A stretch of 64,000 nucleotides of DNA from Prolixibacteraceae bacterium (GTDB lineage: Bacteria > Bacteroidota > Bacteroidia > Bacteroidales > Prolixibacteraceae): assembly GCA_019163175.1 (NCBI GenBank), contig JAFLKN010000007.1, positions 62,001 through 126,000 on the forward strand, written 5' to 3'. Made by a program: the position numbers and the translations under genes. Below the pieces are notes generated by a model. It did not search any database and was not told the DNA's origin. It saw only the letters and a program-made list of their open reading frames with translations. Positions 1 through 8,162 of this stretch are shown in pieces; position 1 is the first letter of the stretch; each line of letters opens with the position of its first letter.

Positions 1-1550
1 CGGCCTTTATTCAATGGCTAATTGACGATGAACCTGAAAAACGAGATGATTTTACCAAACAATGGCTGAATGGTCGAAGAGTAAGTTCGGATGAGATCAG
101 TCGGATGAGTCAAATTCCGTTTATTGAAGAACAAAGCAACAAGTATCGGTTGAAAGCCATCCCGGCAATTGCACGAAATTACAGCAACTCGGTTTTCTAC
201 CAACTTGATTTGGCCAAAGTTGCAAATGATTATACCATCCAAAATCTGGTACTTCCCGACTCACTTCAGGGTAAAAATAACGACTGGTTACCTTTGCATT
301 TTCACATGTTCAGAGCTTCGGTTTTGCGCAAAAGAGAACTGGAATGGAATCTGGAAGAAAAGAAAGCATTCGACTTTCTGCGCGATTCAGTGCTTGAACA
401 TTTCTATCAGCATCCGGTTGAACCCGTAATTAAACTATTGCCCGACCAAATTGCATGGGGGCGAAGTCCTGTTCGGCTTGACCTTGCCGGCGGTTGGACC
501 GATACCCCACCCTATTGTTTTCTGCACGGAGGCAAAGTAGTTAATCTGGCTGCTGAATTAAATGGTCAGCCACCATTGCATTGCTACATAAAAGCCTCAG
601 AAAAACCTGAATTTGTAATTCGGTCGATTGATTTGGGAGCGCAGGAAATAATTACAACTTTTGATGAGCTGAGGGCCTTTCACAACATTGGATCGCCGTT
701 TGCCATTCCCAAAGCAGCATTGGCTTTGGCAGGTTTCATTCCTGAATTTTCATACCGGAAGTATCCGTCTCTCCAAAAACAACTTTCTGATGCTGGCGGT
801 GGACTTGAGGTTTCCATTCTTTCAGCAGTACCAAAAGGTTCAGGCCTGGGCACAAGCTCGATACTGGCAGCCACTGTACTCGGAACCATTTCGGAAGTAT
901 GCGGCTTAAATTGGGATAAAACAGAAACAGGCCGTCGCACTCTTGCATTGGAGCAACTATTGACTACAGGCGGTGGCTGGCAAGATCAGTTCGGGGGCAT
1001 TCTGGAAGGCATCAAACTATTGGAAACGACTCCAGGGAAGCTACAAAGTCCTCAGATAAAATGGTTGCCGGAATCGCTCTTTACCGATCCGGTTTATAAA
1101 AACAGGATGTTACTTTACTACACCGGAATAACCCGAATAGCAAAAAGTATTCTGGCCGAAATTGTACGGGGTATGTTTTTAAATTCGGCTCCTCATCTGG
1201 CTTTGCTTGAGGAATTAAAATATCATGCTGAAAATACCAGCGAAACTCTCTCCGCTAAAGATTTTGAAGGTCTCGGTAAAAACATACTTCGCAGCTGGCA
1301 TCTGAACCAGAAATTAGACGGTGGAACAAACACGCCTGAAATTCAGAGAATCATAGACCGAATTTCACCATGGATGGCCGGTCATAAATTGCTCGGAGCC
1401 GGTGGTGGTGGCTTTATGCTTATTTTTGCCCATGACGAAAAAGCAGCGGGAAAAATCAGGCACGAACTAAATACAAATCCGGTAAACGAAAGAGCAAGAC
1501 TGGTTGATTTCAGCCTTTCCAAAACCGGATTGCAGGTAACCAAAAGTTGA
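1..1550 (+). CDS. fkp: Bifunctional L-fucokinase/GDP-fucose pyrophosphorylase, C-terminal part (5' end outside window)
   Basis: This is the L-fucose salvage enzyme that phosphorylates L-fucose and, in its missing N-terminal half, makes GDP-fucose for surface glycans. The reading frame is open from base 3 with no stop, so the gene enters from the left; the ATG at 105 is internal. Only about 515 residues are visible. They hold a GHMP kinase domain: the substrate-binding GGWTDTPPY motif near base 490, the ATP-binding GSGLGTSS loop near 840, and the C-terminal GAGGGGF motif near 1400. Full-length FKP proteins are about 950 residues, which fits roughly half being missing. The gene converges on zwf over a shared terminator. 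Identity as a fucokinase-type GHMP kinase is secure. The pyrophosphorylase half is inferred from family architecture, because it is not in view. Confidence 0.9.
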   Translation, partial: AFIQWLIDDEPEKRDDFTKQWLNGRRVSSDEISRMSQIPFIEEQSNKYRLKAIPAIARNYSNSVFYQLDLAKVANDYTIQNLVLPDSLQGKNNDWLPLHFHMFRASVLRKRELEWNLEEKKAFDFLRDSVLEHFYQHPVEPVIKLLPDQIAWGRSPVRLDLAGGWTDTPPYCFLHGGKVVNLAAELNGQPPLHCYIKASEKPEFVIRSIDLGAQEIITTFDELRAFHNIGSPFAIPKAALALAGFIPEFSYRKYPSLQKQLSDAGGGLEVSILSAVPKGSGLGTSSILAATVLGTISEVCGLNWDKTETGRRTLALEQLLTTGGGWQDQFGGILEGIKLLETTPGKLQSPQIKWLPESLFTDPVYKNRMLLYYTGITRIAKSILAEIVRGMFLNSAPHLALLEELKYHAENTSETLSAKDFEGLGKNILRSWHLNQKLDGGTNTPEIQRIIDRISPWMAGHKLLGAGGGGFMLIFAHDEKAAGKIRHELNTNPVNERARLVDFSLSKTGLQVTKS

Positions 1551-1573
1551 TCTGTAGATAATAACTCAAATCA

Positions 1574-1610
1574 AAAAAACCTCCAAAGACTTGAACTTTG
1601 GAGGTTTTTT
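1574..1610. terminator. Bidirectional intrinsic terminator between fkp and zwf
   Basis: A perfect 9-bp GC-rich stem (CCTCCAAAG at 1580-1588 pairing with 1596-1604) closes a 7-base loop. It is flanked by six A on the left and six T on the right, so it can end transcripts from both converging genes. Confidence 0.9.
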
Positions 1611-1637
1611 GCTGTATATTAAACCGAATTTTTATTG

Positions 1638-3149
1638 TTACAATTCACAATATTCGCCGTCATGCGCCAGATTTTTGCACGGATACCGCCACTGGCCATC
1701 TTCCATCAGCTGATCGACCACTTCCGGGCCCCAGGTTCCGGCAGGATAACCATAAATAGGAATTTCAGGATTATTTTGCCATGCATCAAGAATAGGCTGA
1801 ACATACTCCCAGGCTTTCTCAACGGCATCGCCACGGGCATATAAAGTGGCATCTCCCTGAATGCAATCGAGCAGCAATCGGCCATAAGCCGAAGGAAGAT
1901 AAACATCTGACAGCTCATTGTAATGAAAATCGAGATTTACAGTCTGAACCCGGAAGCCTGCACCGGGAATTTTCATTCCGATTTTAAGCAGAATTCCTTC
2001 GTCGGGCTGAATGCGAAGAACCAATTGATTGTTTACAGGGCCCGAATCGGATTGATTACCGAACAAATGGTGAGGTGTATTTTTAAAATGAATCACTACT
2101 TCGGTAACTCTTGCAGGTAATTTTTTGCCTGTCCGGATATAAAAAGGAACTCCAGCCCACCTAAAATTATCGATATAAAATTTCATGGCCAGAAAAGTTT
2201 CTGTGCGCGATTGCGGATCGACACCCGATTCGTCGCGGTAGCCCTTAACAAGATCTTTCCCGATGCGCGATTGGGTATATTGCCCGCGGATAACCTGCTG
2301 CGATACCTGATCAGGATGAATTGGCCGCAAGGATTGAAAAACCTTCAGCACTTCATTTCGGATTGCATCCGCCTCAACAACAACAGGGGGTTCCATGGCA
2401 ACCAGACCCAACACCTGCATCAGGTGATTTTGAACCATATCGCGCATTGCACCTGAATGATCGTAATAGCCACCACGATCTTCAACGCCCAGCGTTTCTG
2501 CTGAAGTTATTTCAACATGGTGAATAAAATTATGGTTCCAGATGGGTTCAAAAATACCATTCGAAAAACGGGTAACCAACATATTCTGCACAGTCTCTTT
2601 CCCCAGATAATGATCGATACGGTACAACTGATCTTCATTAAAATAATTGAGCAAATTCTTATTGAGAGCCTTTGCACTGCTTAGATCAGTACCAAAAGGT
2701 TTTTCAATAATCAGCCGCTTAAACCCTTTTGATGAATCATTTAAACCCACTTCGGCCAAACTTTGTGGAATAACCTGATACAGATTAGGCGGAGTAGATA
2801 AATAGTAAATGTAATTTTCGGGAATCGACAACTCGCTGCAAAGACCTTCAAGCCTTGATTTTAGCAAAGGATACTCTGATGAGTCAGCTGTTGAAAGTGG
2901 CTGATAATACAAATGTTCCAAAAACGATTCAATATCCTTTTGATTGCGCGCTTCTATAGGAAGAAACTCTTTCATCTTCTCACGGAATCCGGAATCGGAA
3001 AGTTCAGTTCGGGATACGCCAAGAACTGCCAACTTTTCAGGAAGCAGTTGCTGCGTGTGCAATTCGTACAAGGCAGGAATGAGTTTTCTTTTGGTAAGGT
3101 CGCCTGAAGCTCCAAAAATGACCAATATGTGTGGATCGGATTGTTTCAT
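1638..3149 (-). CDS. zwf: Glucose-6-phosphate 1-dehydrogenase
   Basis: Oxidises glucose-6-phosphate to 6-phosphogluconolactone with reduction of NAD(P)+, the first step of the oxidative pentose-phosphate pathway, in the cytoplasm. The 503-residue length is normal. The N-terminus has the Rossmann dinucleotide motif GASGDLTKRK, and the active-site motif RIDHYLGKE lies near residue 180, containing the substrate-binding Lys/His pair. The C-terminal domain looks complete. It is a single gene here. The next enzyme, 6-phosphogluconolactonase, is 53 kb away at 56391-57119, and no 6-phosphogluconate dehydrogenase is seen in the window. The ATG at 3149 starts the protein directly before the Rossmann strand, which fits the family. 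Confidence 0.96.
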   Translation of the reverse strand: MKQSDPHILVIFGASGDLTKRKLIPALYELHTQQLLPEKLAVLGVSRTELSDSGFREKMKEFLPIEARNQKDIESFLEHLYYQPLSTADSSEYPLLKSRLEGLCSELSIPENYIYYLSTPPNLYQVIPQSLAEVGLNDSSKGFKRLIIEKPFGTDLSSAKALNKNLLNYFNEDQLYRIDHYLGKETVQNMLVTRFSNGIFEPIWNHNFIHHVEITSAETLGVEDRGGYYDHSGAMRDMVQNHLMQVLGLVAMEPPVVVEADAIRNEVLKVFQSLRPIHPDQVSQQVIRGQYTQSRIGKDLVKGYRDESGVDPQSRTETFLAMKFYIDNFRWAGVPFYIRTGKKLPARVTEVVIHFKNTPHHLFGNQSDSGPVNNQLVLRIQPDEGILLKIGMKIPGAGFRVQTVNLDFHYNELSDVYLPSAYGRLLLDCIQGDATLYARGDAVEKAWEYVQPILDAWQNNPEIPIYGYPAGTWGPEVVDQLMEDGQWRYPCKNLAHDGEYCEL

Positions 3150-3292
3150 GATAGCAATTGCTTTCTTTGAAAATGAAATTTATATCTAAACGAATAAAAG
3201 CCAAATTTGATTGATCGAAATTCTAAAATCGGATATAGACTTATGCTATAAGGTTTATAAAAAATGGAAATCCAGTACAAGGAATCAGCATC

Positions 3293-3919
3293 TTAGGCCT
3301 TTACCCAAACGATACAATGGTTTTCAAATATTTGATAGTAAAGCGTATAAACCTTCGGGATACTTCCAAAAGTAAAACATGCAGTAAAATGATTGTCCTT
3401 TTCAGGATTAAAAGGTAAGATTTGAATGTCCTCCCTGAATTCAATTCCTTCATCAGGCACCAACTTAAAAATAGCCTCTTTAGCGCACCAGTACAGACAT
3501 TGCAAAACAGGGTTTCCATTCGTATGAATGATTTCAGCATCCGACAAATATCTTCGTTCAATTGAATTATAATTCCGGCTAATACATTCCAGATCAATTC
3601 CAACTTCGCAATCGGAATGAATGTAAGCGGTTACAAACTCGCGCGAATGGCTAATTGACAGAAATTTATAGTTTGTATGGGTTAAGATGGGTTTCCCTGA
3701 TTCGGAATAAGTGATTTTGAATTCTGACCCAAGCACCTGTTTGAGTAAAACGCGTGTAGCCAGCCATTCAACTTTTCTTTTCTCATAGCTATATTTCAGG
3801 TAATCCGAATCTACTGGCTCTTCTAAAGAAAAATAATCCAGCAATTCCTCTGAGGATTCCGTCAGCTGCCAAATGCCAATCTGACCGCCGTCTGCAGGTA
3901 TGATTTTAAATAATGCCAT
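3293..3919 (-). CDS. 4'-phosphopantetheinyl transferase superfamily protein
   Basis: Probably transfers the phosphopantetheine arm of coenzyme A to a carrier protein. The 208-residue protein carries the two signature motifs of the Sfp/AcpT superfamily: GIDLE in the middle, which supplies the Mg2+-binding acidic residues, and WCAKEAIFK about 40 residues later. The length and the preceding SISHS motif fit the Sfp-like (double-domain) group more than the trimeric AcpS group. The start codon directly abuts the stop codon of gldD (TAAATG), so it is translated from the same transcript and is the last gene of the mutY-ssb-gldE-gldD run. The carrier-protein substrate cannot be told from the sequence. 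Confidence 0.88.
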   Translation of the reverse strand: MALFKIIPADGGQIGIWQLTESSEELLDYFSLEEPVDSDYLKYSYEKRKVEWLATRVLLKQVLGSEFKITYSESGKPILTHTNYKFLSISHSREFVTAYIHSDCEVGIDLECISRNYNSIERRYLSDAEIIHTNGNPVLQCLYWCAKEAIFKLVPDEGIEFREDIQILPFNPEKDNHFTACFTFGSIPKVYTLYYQIFENHCIVWVKA

Positions 3920-4498
3920 TTAATGGACCCACTCTGTGGTTTCAATCAAATGAATAACGTCGGGAGTTAAGAAATCGATCACCGGGCGAATGGAATCGAT
4001 ATTTGGCACTTCGCGAATGTACAATGCTCCGCGAAGAAAATTTTTGGTGCTGTCGGTCAGGTAAAATTGAAGTGGCGAGGCTGCATTACCATCAATGAGA
4101 TAAATCGTTCCATATACTTTCTTTTCAGGATTTACAAACACGCGCTCATTAATGGCATCAGCTTTTATGGAATGTTTGTAAGCCAGAGTACGCGAATCTT
4201 CAGTAAGTTTTGCCAGATTGTCATTCACCTTTTTATAGCTAATGTGCAGTTCAGCTTTGTGTGCCGGGATCTTCAGATTCACCCAAAAAGGTTCGGCACG
4301 TAGTTCATCATCGGGTACAATCTGGCTGTATTCAGGTATTTCGAACCGATATGGGAAAGTGGCAGAATAAAGTTGATGGTAGGCTTTCTTCTGAAACTCA
4401 ATACGGAAAAATCCACGAGGTTTTGGCACATATTCCTTTTTGCACGAAACATGAATCAGAAGAAAGAGCACAAAAAAAAGGTAAAAGTAATTTCTCAT
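3920..4498 (-). CDS. gldD: Gliding motility lipoprotein GldD
   Basis: A lipoprotein required for gliding and type IX secretion in Flavobacterium johnsoniae; its molecular activity is not known. The 192-residue product begins with a short signal peptide and a lipobox ending in Cys19 (HVSCKK), followed by the family-typical PKPRGFFRIEFQ segment. Its place just downstream of gldE matches the gldE-gldD arrangement known in the phylum. The spacing to gldE is 46 bp, and the PPTase gene follows with no gap. It is probably anchored in a cell-envelope membrane through the acylated Cys. The family call rests on the N-terminal signature together with the neighbour. Confidence 0.9.
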   Translation of the reverse strand: MRNYFYLFFVLFLLIHVSCKKEYVPKPRGFFRIEFQKKAYHQLYSATFPYRFEIPEYSQIVPDDELRAEPFWVNLKIPAHKAELHISYKKVNDNLAKLTEDSRTLAYKHSIKADAINERVFVNPEKKVYGTIYLIDGNAASPLQFYLTDSTKNFLRGALYIREVPNIDSIRPVIDFLTPDVIHLIETTEWVH

Positions 4499-4544
4499 TA
4501 TTTAGTAAGATCATTTCATTTATGGTAGCCGAGTCTTACGGCGC

Positions 4545-5876
4545 TCAATCTTCTATCGCCTTGATTTCAACTTTAATTTGTTTAATCCGCCGGTTGTCCA
4601 CTGCTTCAATGGTGAAAACGTAATTCTTGCAATTAATAGTATCATTTTTGAGCGGAATCTCACCTTTCAATTCCAAAATAAGTCCTGCAAGGGTGTCGGC
4701 TTCGCCTTTTACATCATCAAACACTGTATCTTCTGTTCCAATAACTTTATAAAAATCATTTAACATGGTTTTACCATCGAACAGGTATTTATTATCGGCT
4801 ATTCTGGTATAGAATTTTTCTTCTTCATCAAACTCGTCTGTAATTTCTCCTACGATTTCCTCCAATACATCTTCCAATGTTACAATACCCGAGGTTCCGC
4901 CATATTCGTCAACAACAATGGCCATATGTACTTTGTTTTTCTGAAATTCTTCCAGCAGATCATCAATCTTCTTTGTTTCGGGGACATAAAATGGCGGACG
5001 AATAATATTTTGCCAACGAAAGGTTGCCCCTTTGTGAGCATGTGGAAGCAAATCTTTAATGTACAGAATGCCTTTAATGTTGTCAAAAGAATCGGAATAG
5101 ACAGGTATTCTTGAAAAGCCGGTTTCTGTAATCAAATTCATGATTTTTGGAAAGCTTTCATTTATATCTGCAGAAATCACGTCAACGCGCGAACGCATAA
5201 CTTCAGCAACACTCTTGTTCCCAAATTTCACGATCCCTTTTAATATTTCTTTATCCTCCTTGAGTTCAGTTTGAGAAGTTAACTCTAAAGCCTGAGACAA
5301 TTCATCAACAGAAATATGCTGATTGTAAGCACGAATCCGGTTATTTACAAACGAGGTAGAATAAATTAAAATGGAATTTATCGGTCTGAAAATTTTTATC
5401 AGGTAATAAAGAGGAATGGCAATAAAACGAGCAAACTTAAAAGCATGGTGCGTTGTGTAAACTTTAGGTATTATCTCGCCAAAAAGCAAAATAATAAAAG
5501 AAATAACTACCACCTGAAAAACAAAACCCCAAATAGGTTCGTTTGAAAAATCGACCAGATTATTAAGTGTGAAGCTCGACAAAATAACAATACCCACATT
5601 AACAAAATTGTTGGCTACTAAAATAGTGGCCAACAATTGCTCCGGAGATTCCAGATTTTTATTGATATAAAAACTCTTTTTAGTTGATCTTCCGGAAATT
5701 TTATGCTTTTCAGAAGGACTTAACGAGAAGTACGCAACTTCAGAACCGGAAATTAAAGCAGAGCAAACTATTAATACAAATGTAACTATCAGGCTAATTG
5801 CAACACCTGTTGTAAATGGGTGAAATTGAATATTCCAGGAAATTGCGCTAAGCGTGGGTACAGGATCAGTTTCCAA
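4545..5876 (-). CDS. gldE: Gliding motility-associated protein GldE (CNNM/CBS/CorC transporter family)
   Basis: A 443-residue inner-membrane protein of the HlyC/CorC family. An N-terminal CNNM (DUF21) domain with about four hydrophobic segments covers residues 20-190. A CBS pair follows at about 205-335, including the typical VDEYGGTSGIVTLEDVLEEIVGE-like stretch. The C-terminal CorC/HlyC domain covers about 350-440. Homologues affect divalent-cation transport. In gliding bacteria GldE overproduction compensates for some gldD defects, so the pair is thought to work together. It lies 19 bp after ssb in the mutY-ssb-gldE-gldD transcript. The assignment to GldE rather than a generic CorC protein rests on the adjacent gldD and ssb. 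Confidence 0.9.
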   Translation of the reverse strand: METDPVPTLSAISWNIQFHPFTTGVAISLIVTFVLIVCSALISGSEVAYFSLSPSEKHKISGRSTKKSFYINKNLESPEQLLATILVANNFVNVGIVILSSFTLNNLVDFSNEPIWGFVFQVVVISFIILLFGEIIPKVYTTHHAFKFARFIAIPLYYLIKIFRPINSILIYSTSFVNNRIRAYNQHISVDELSQALELTSQTELKEDKEILKGIVKFGNKSVAEVMRSRVDVISADINESFPKIMNLITETGFSRIPVYSDSFDNIKGILYIKDLLPHAHKGATFRWQNIIRPPFYVPETKKIDDLLEEFQKNKVHMAIVVDEYGGTSGIVTLEDVLEEIVGEITDEFDEEEKFYTRIADNKYLFDGKTMLNDFYKVIGTEDTVFDDVKGEADTLAGLILELKGEIPLKNDTINCKNYVFTIEAVDNRRIKQIKVEIKAIED

Positions 5877-5895
5877 TTAAGTGTTGTTTAAGTTA

Positions 5896-6330
5896 TTAAA
5901 ATGGCAAATCGTCTTCTTCTGGCTGACTAAAGTCTGGTTCATTTACACTCTGAGGGAGTTCTGCATTCATCATTGGCTGGCCCGGAATCTCAGCCTGCCC
6001 ATCACGTTTACCCAACAATTGCATGGTGTCAGCATAAATTTCAGTGGTATAACGTTTGTTCCCATCTTTATCATCCCATGCACGGGTTCTAATCCGACCT
6101 TCAATGTAAAGCTGGCTACCTTTTTTTACATACTTTTCTGCTACTTCAGCCAGACCTCGCCAAGCCACAATATTGTGCCACTCTGTGGTGCTCACTTTTT
6201 CGCCAGTTTTTGCTGTATACGTTTCAGTTGTTGCCAATGAAAAATTTGCAACTGCAACACCCTTATCCAGATGTCTTGTTTCAGGATCACGTCCAACGTT
6301 TCCTACTAAAATAACTTTGTTTACTGACAT
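5896..6330 (-). CDS. ssb: Single-stranded DNA-binding protein
   Basis: Binds single-stranded DNA as a tetramer during replication, recombination and repair. The 144-residue protein starts with [17 protein letters not shown], the usual first OB-fold strand of bacterial SSB. It also has the [12 protein letters not shown] and [17 protein letters not shown] strands. The C-terminus is the acidic tip EEDDLPF, which docks partner proteins. It lies between mutY and gldE on the same strand, 115 bp after mutY and 19 bp before gldE. The 115-bp gap upstream may hold its own promoter, but I could not pick one out with confidence. Confidence 0.96.
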   Translation of the reverse strand: MSVNKVILVGNVGRDPETRHLDKGVAVANFSLATTETYTAKTGEKVSTTEWHNIVAWRGLAEVAEKYVKKGSQLYIEGRIRTRAWDDKDGNKRYTTEIYADTMQLLGKRDGQAEIPGQPMMNAELPQSVNEPDFSQPEEDDLPF

Positions 6331-6445
6331 ACTTGTATGGTTTTAATGTTTGATAGAACTAAATTTACAATAATTTCTATCGTCATTTTTCATTTTACTG
6401 CAAAAATTTATGAATTAGCCAAAATTCATGTTCAACACATAATTT

Positions 6446-7516
6446 TTAACGCATGAATCTATCATTTTCACTCAGTTCAATTATGCATTCCTCTATTAAT
6501 CTAGGCACAGCAAAGTTAAGAATATCTTCCTTATTTACTTTAATCAACCCATCAGTCAATTTGATTTCTTCAGATAAATCAAACCAGATAAACCGATAAT
6601 GTATTCGTTGGTGACTCAAAATATGTATCTTCCAATTGCTAATGCGTTTAACCGATGTATTCCTGAGAGATGTCAGCTCACCCAATTCCGGATGATTTAG
6701 AACAAACCCGACCTCTGTTTCTTCTGAAGTTTCAATCACCGGAAACTCAAAAAGCCCAAGCCATATATCGTTTTTAATTCGTTGACGCAACCATGTGTTA
6801 TTGGCAAATTCAAAAACCAGATAATTAAAATACCGGTCACGTTGTTTTGTCTTATTTTGCTTTACCGGCAATTCACCCACTTTATTGTTAGCGAAAGCAA
6901 AGCAACTTTCATTTAGAGGGCACAGTGCACAATTTGGACTTTTCGGGACACATTGCAATGCACCAAACTCCATTAAAGCCTGATTATGCATTCCGGGATC
7001 GGCACCCTTTATCAGTTCTTTCGCCAACAAACCAAATGTCTTCTTTCCAGTATTCGAGTCAATTGGCTCTGAAATACCAAAAAATCGACTCAGTACCCGG
7101 TAAACATTTCCATCAACAGCCGGATATTCCAAATTAAACGAAATTGACGCAATAGCCGCAGCGGTGTAATCGCCAATTCCTTTTAATGATCGAATCGAAT
7201 TGTAATCTTCAGGAAATTTACCTTGATGATGTTCCTGAATAAATTTAGCGGTAAAAAGGAGGTTGCGGGCACGTGAATAATACCCCAAACCTTGCCAAAG
7301 TTTCAAAACCTGATCTTCGGAGGCATTTGCCAAGTCTAAAACAGTCGGAAACTCTTCCGTAAATCTCAGATAATAAGCCATGCCCTGATCAATTCTGGTT
7401 TGCTGAAGTATTATCTCGGAAAGCCATACGAAATATGGATTGTGGGAGTTTCGCCAAGGTAAATCGCGCTTATATTTAGAGTACCAACCATGTATTTGCA
7501 AGTTGAAAAATTCCAT
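6446..7516 (-). CDS. mutY: A/G-specific adenine DNA glycosylase
   Basis: Removes adenine mispaired with 8-oxoguanine. The 356-residue protein has the catalytic Glu in SEIILQQTR near residue 34, the helix-hairpin-helix LKGIGDYTAAAI, the catalytic Asp in VDGNVYRVLSR, and a complete [4Fe-4S] cluster pattern C-X6-C-X2-C-X5-C (CVPKSPNCALCPLNESC). The C-terminal third is the NUDIX-like domain that recognises 8-oxoG. It is the first gene of a minus-strand run with ssb, gldE, gldD and the PPTase, and it is transcribed divergently from the HU gene. All key residues are present. Confidence 0.96.
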   Translation of the reverse strand: MEFFNLQIHGWYSKYKRDLPWRNSHNPYFVWLSEIILQQTRIDQGMAYYLRFTEEFPTVLDLANASEDQVLKLWQGLGYYSRARNLLFTAKFIQEHHQGKFPEDYNSIRSLKGIGDYTAAAIASISFNLEYPAVDGNVYRVLSRFFGISEPIDSNTGKKTFGLLAKELIKGADPGMHNQALMEFGALQCVPKSPNCALCPLNESCFAFANNKVGELPVKQNKTKQRDRYFNYLVFEFANNTWLRQRIKNDIWLGLFEFPVIETSEETEVGFVLNHPELGELTSLRNTSVKRISNWKIHILSHQRIHYRFIWFDLSEEIKLTDGLIKVNKEDILNFAVPRLIEECIIELSENDRFMR

Positions 7517-7571
7517 ATTTTTCCTAACTACTTTAAAATCTTTTCAAATTGTAAAAATAATCGAATTTAAA

Positions 7572-7603
7572 TGTTCCTAATTTTTAAATAATTTTTATTT
7601 TTG
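7572..7603 (+). promoter_or_regulatory. Candidate Bacteroidota promoter for HU
   Basis: The -7 box TATTTTTG (form TAnnTTTG) lies at 7596-7603. A weak upstream element, TGTTC at 7572-7576, sits 19 bases before it. The start codon of the HU gene is 52 bases downstream. Confidence 0.5.
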
Positions 7604-7655
7604 CACACCAATTGTTTCAGTAATATAAATTGTTGATAATTAAATATTTTTAGAG

Positions 7656-7940
7656 ATGACAAAAGCAGATATTGTTAACGAAGTAAGTAAGAACACTGGT
7701 ATTGAGAAAGTGACAGTACAAAAAGCAGTAGAAGCTTTCATGGAAACAGTGAAAGATTCACTAACCGAAGGAAGAAATGTTTATCTTCGTGGATTCGGTA
7801 GTTTTATCGTAAAAAAGAGGGCAGAAAAAACTGCGCGTAATATTTCAAGAAATACTACAATCATTATTCCTGAGCATTTCATTCCTTCTTTCAAGCCAGC
7901 TAAAACTTTTGTAGCACAAGTTAAAGACCAAGTAAAATAA
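7656..7940 (+). CDS. HU/IHF-family DNA-binding protein
   Basis: A 94-residue histone-like nucleoid protein that bends DNA as a dimer. It opens with the HU signature MTKADIVNEVSKNTG. The beta-arm region carries GRNVYLRGFGSFIVKKR, which contains the family signature GFGSF, followed by the basic arm ARNISRNTTIIIPE and the terminal strand FKPAKTF. The arm Pro is in IIIPEHF rather than the RNP-type triplet of classic HU, so it may be of the IHF-like group common in the phylum. It is transcribed divergently from mutY, and the 30-codon ORF that starts 6 bases after its stop is probably on the same message. Confidence 0.95.
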   Translation: MTKADIVNEVSKNTGIEKVTVQKAVEAFMETVKDSLTEGRNVYLRGFGSFIVKKRAEKTARNISRNTTIIIPEHFIPSFKPAKTFVAQVKDQVK

Positions 7941-7946
7941 TTTATT

Positions 7947-8039
7947 ATGCCAAGCGGAAAAAAAAGAAAAAGACATAAGATGGCTACGCACAAGCGTAAG
8001 AAGAGACTAAGAAAAAACAGACATAAAAAGAAAAAATAG
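7947..8039 (+). CDS. 30-residue basic protein resembling the AURKAIP1/COX24 (bS22/mS38) ribosomal protein family
   Basis: A complete short ORF with ATG at 7947 and TAG at 8037-8039. It encodes 30 residues, of which 20 are Lys, Arg or His. The product begins MPSGKKRKRHKM and continues ATHKRKKRLRKNRHKKKK. The core pattern KRKRHKM..HK.KK.LRK.R resembles the DUF1713 domain of mitochondrial mS38 (AURKAIP1, Cox24) and the small bacterial bS22-type proteins that sit near the decoding centre of the small ribosomal subunit. It follows the HU gene by 6 bases and is closed by a strong terminator, so it is expressed with HU; RNase G is next. Family membership is inferred by eye from a very short low-complexity sequence. 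The ORF itself and its position are certain. Confidence 0.85.
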   Translation: MPSGKKRKRHKMATHKRKKRLRKNRHKKKK

Positions 8040-8080
8040 TCTTTCTTTATTAAGCATTAGCTTTTAAAGTACTTATTACG

Positions 8081-8125
8081 ATTAAACCTAAAGCACATTT
8101 TGCGCTTTAGGTTTAATCTGTTTTT
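8081..8125 (+). terminator. Strong intrinsic terminator after the HU/small basic protein unit
   Basis: A perfect 14-bp stem (8081-8094 with 8104-8117) around a 9-base loop is followed by CTGTTTTT. It separates the HU message from rng, although read-through into rng is possible. Confidence 0.88.
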
Positions 8126-8162
8126 AAGTCTGGTAGTTTTAATTTGAAAAACAAGAAACGTA

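Noticed and set aside
105-107. ATG at 105 as the start of the fucokinase gene
   Set aside because: The frame is open to the left edge of the window (base 3) and the family is about 950 residues, so this ATG is internal.
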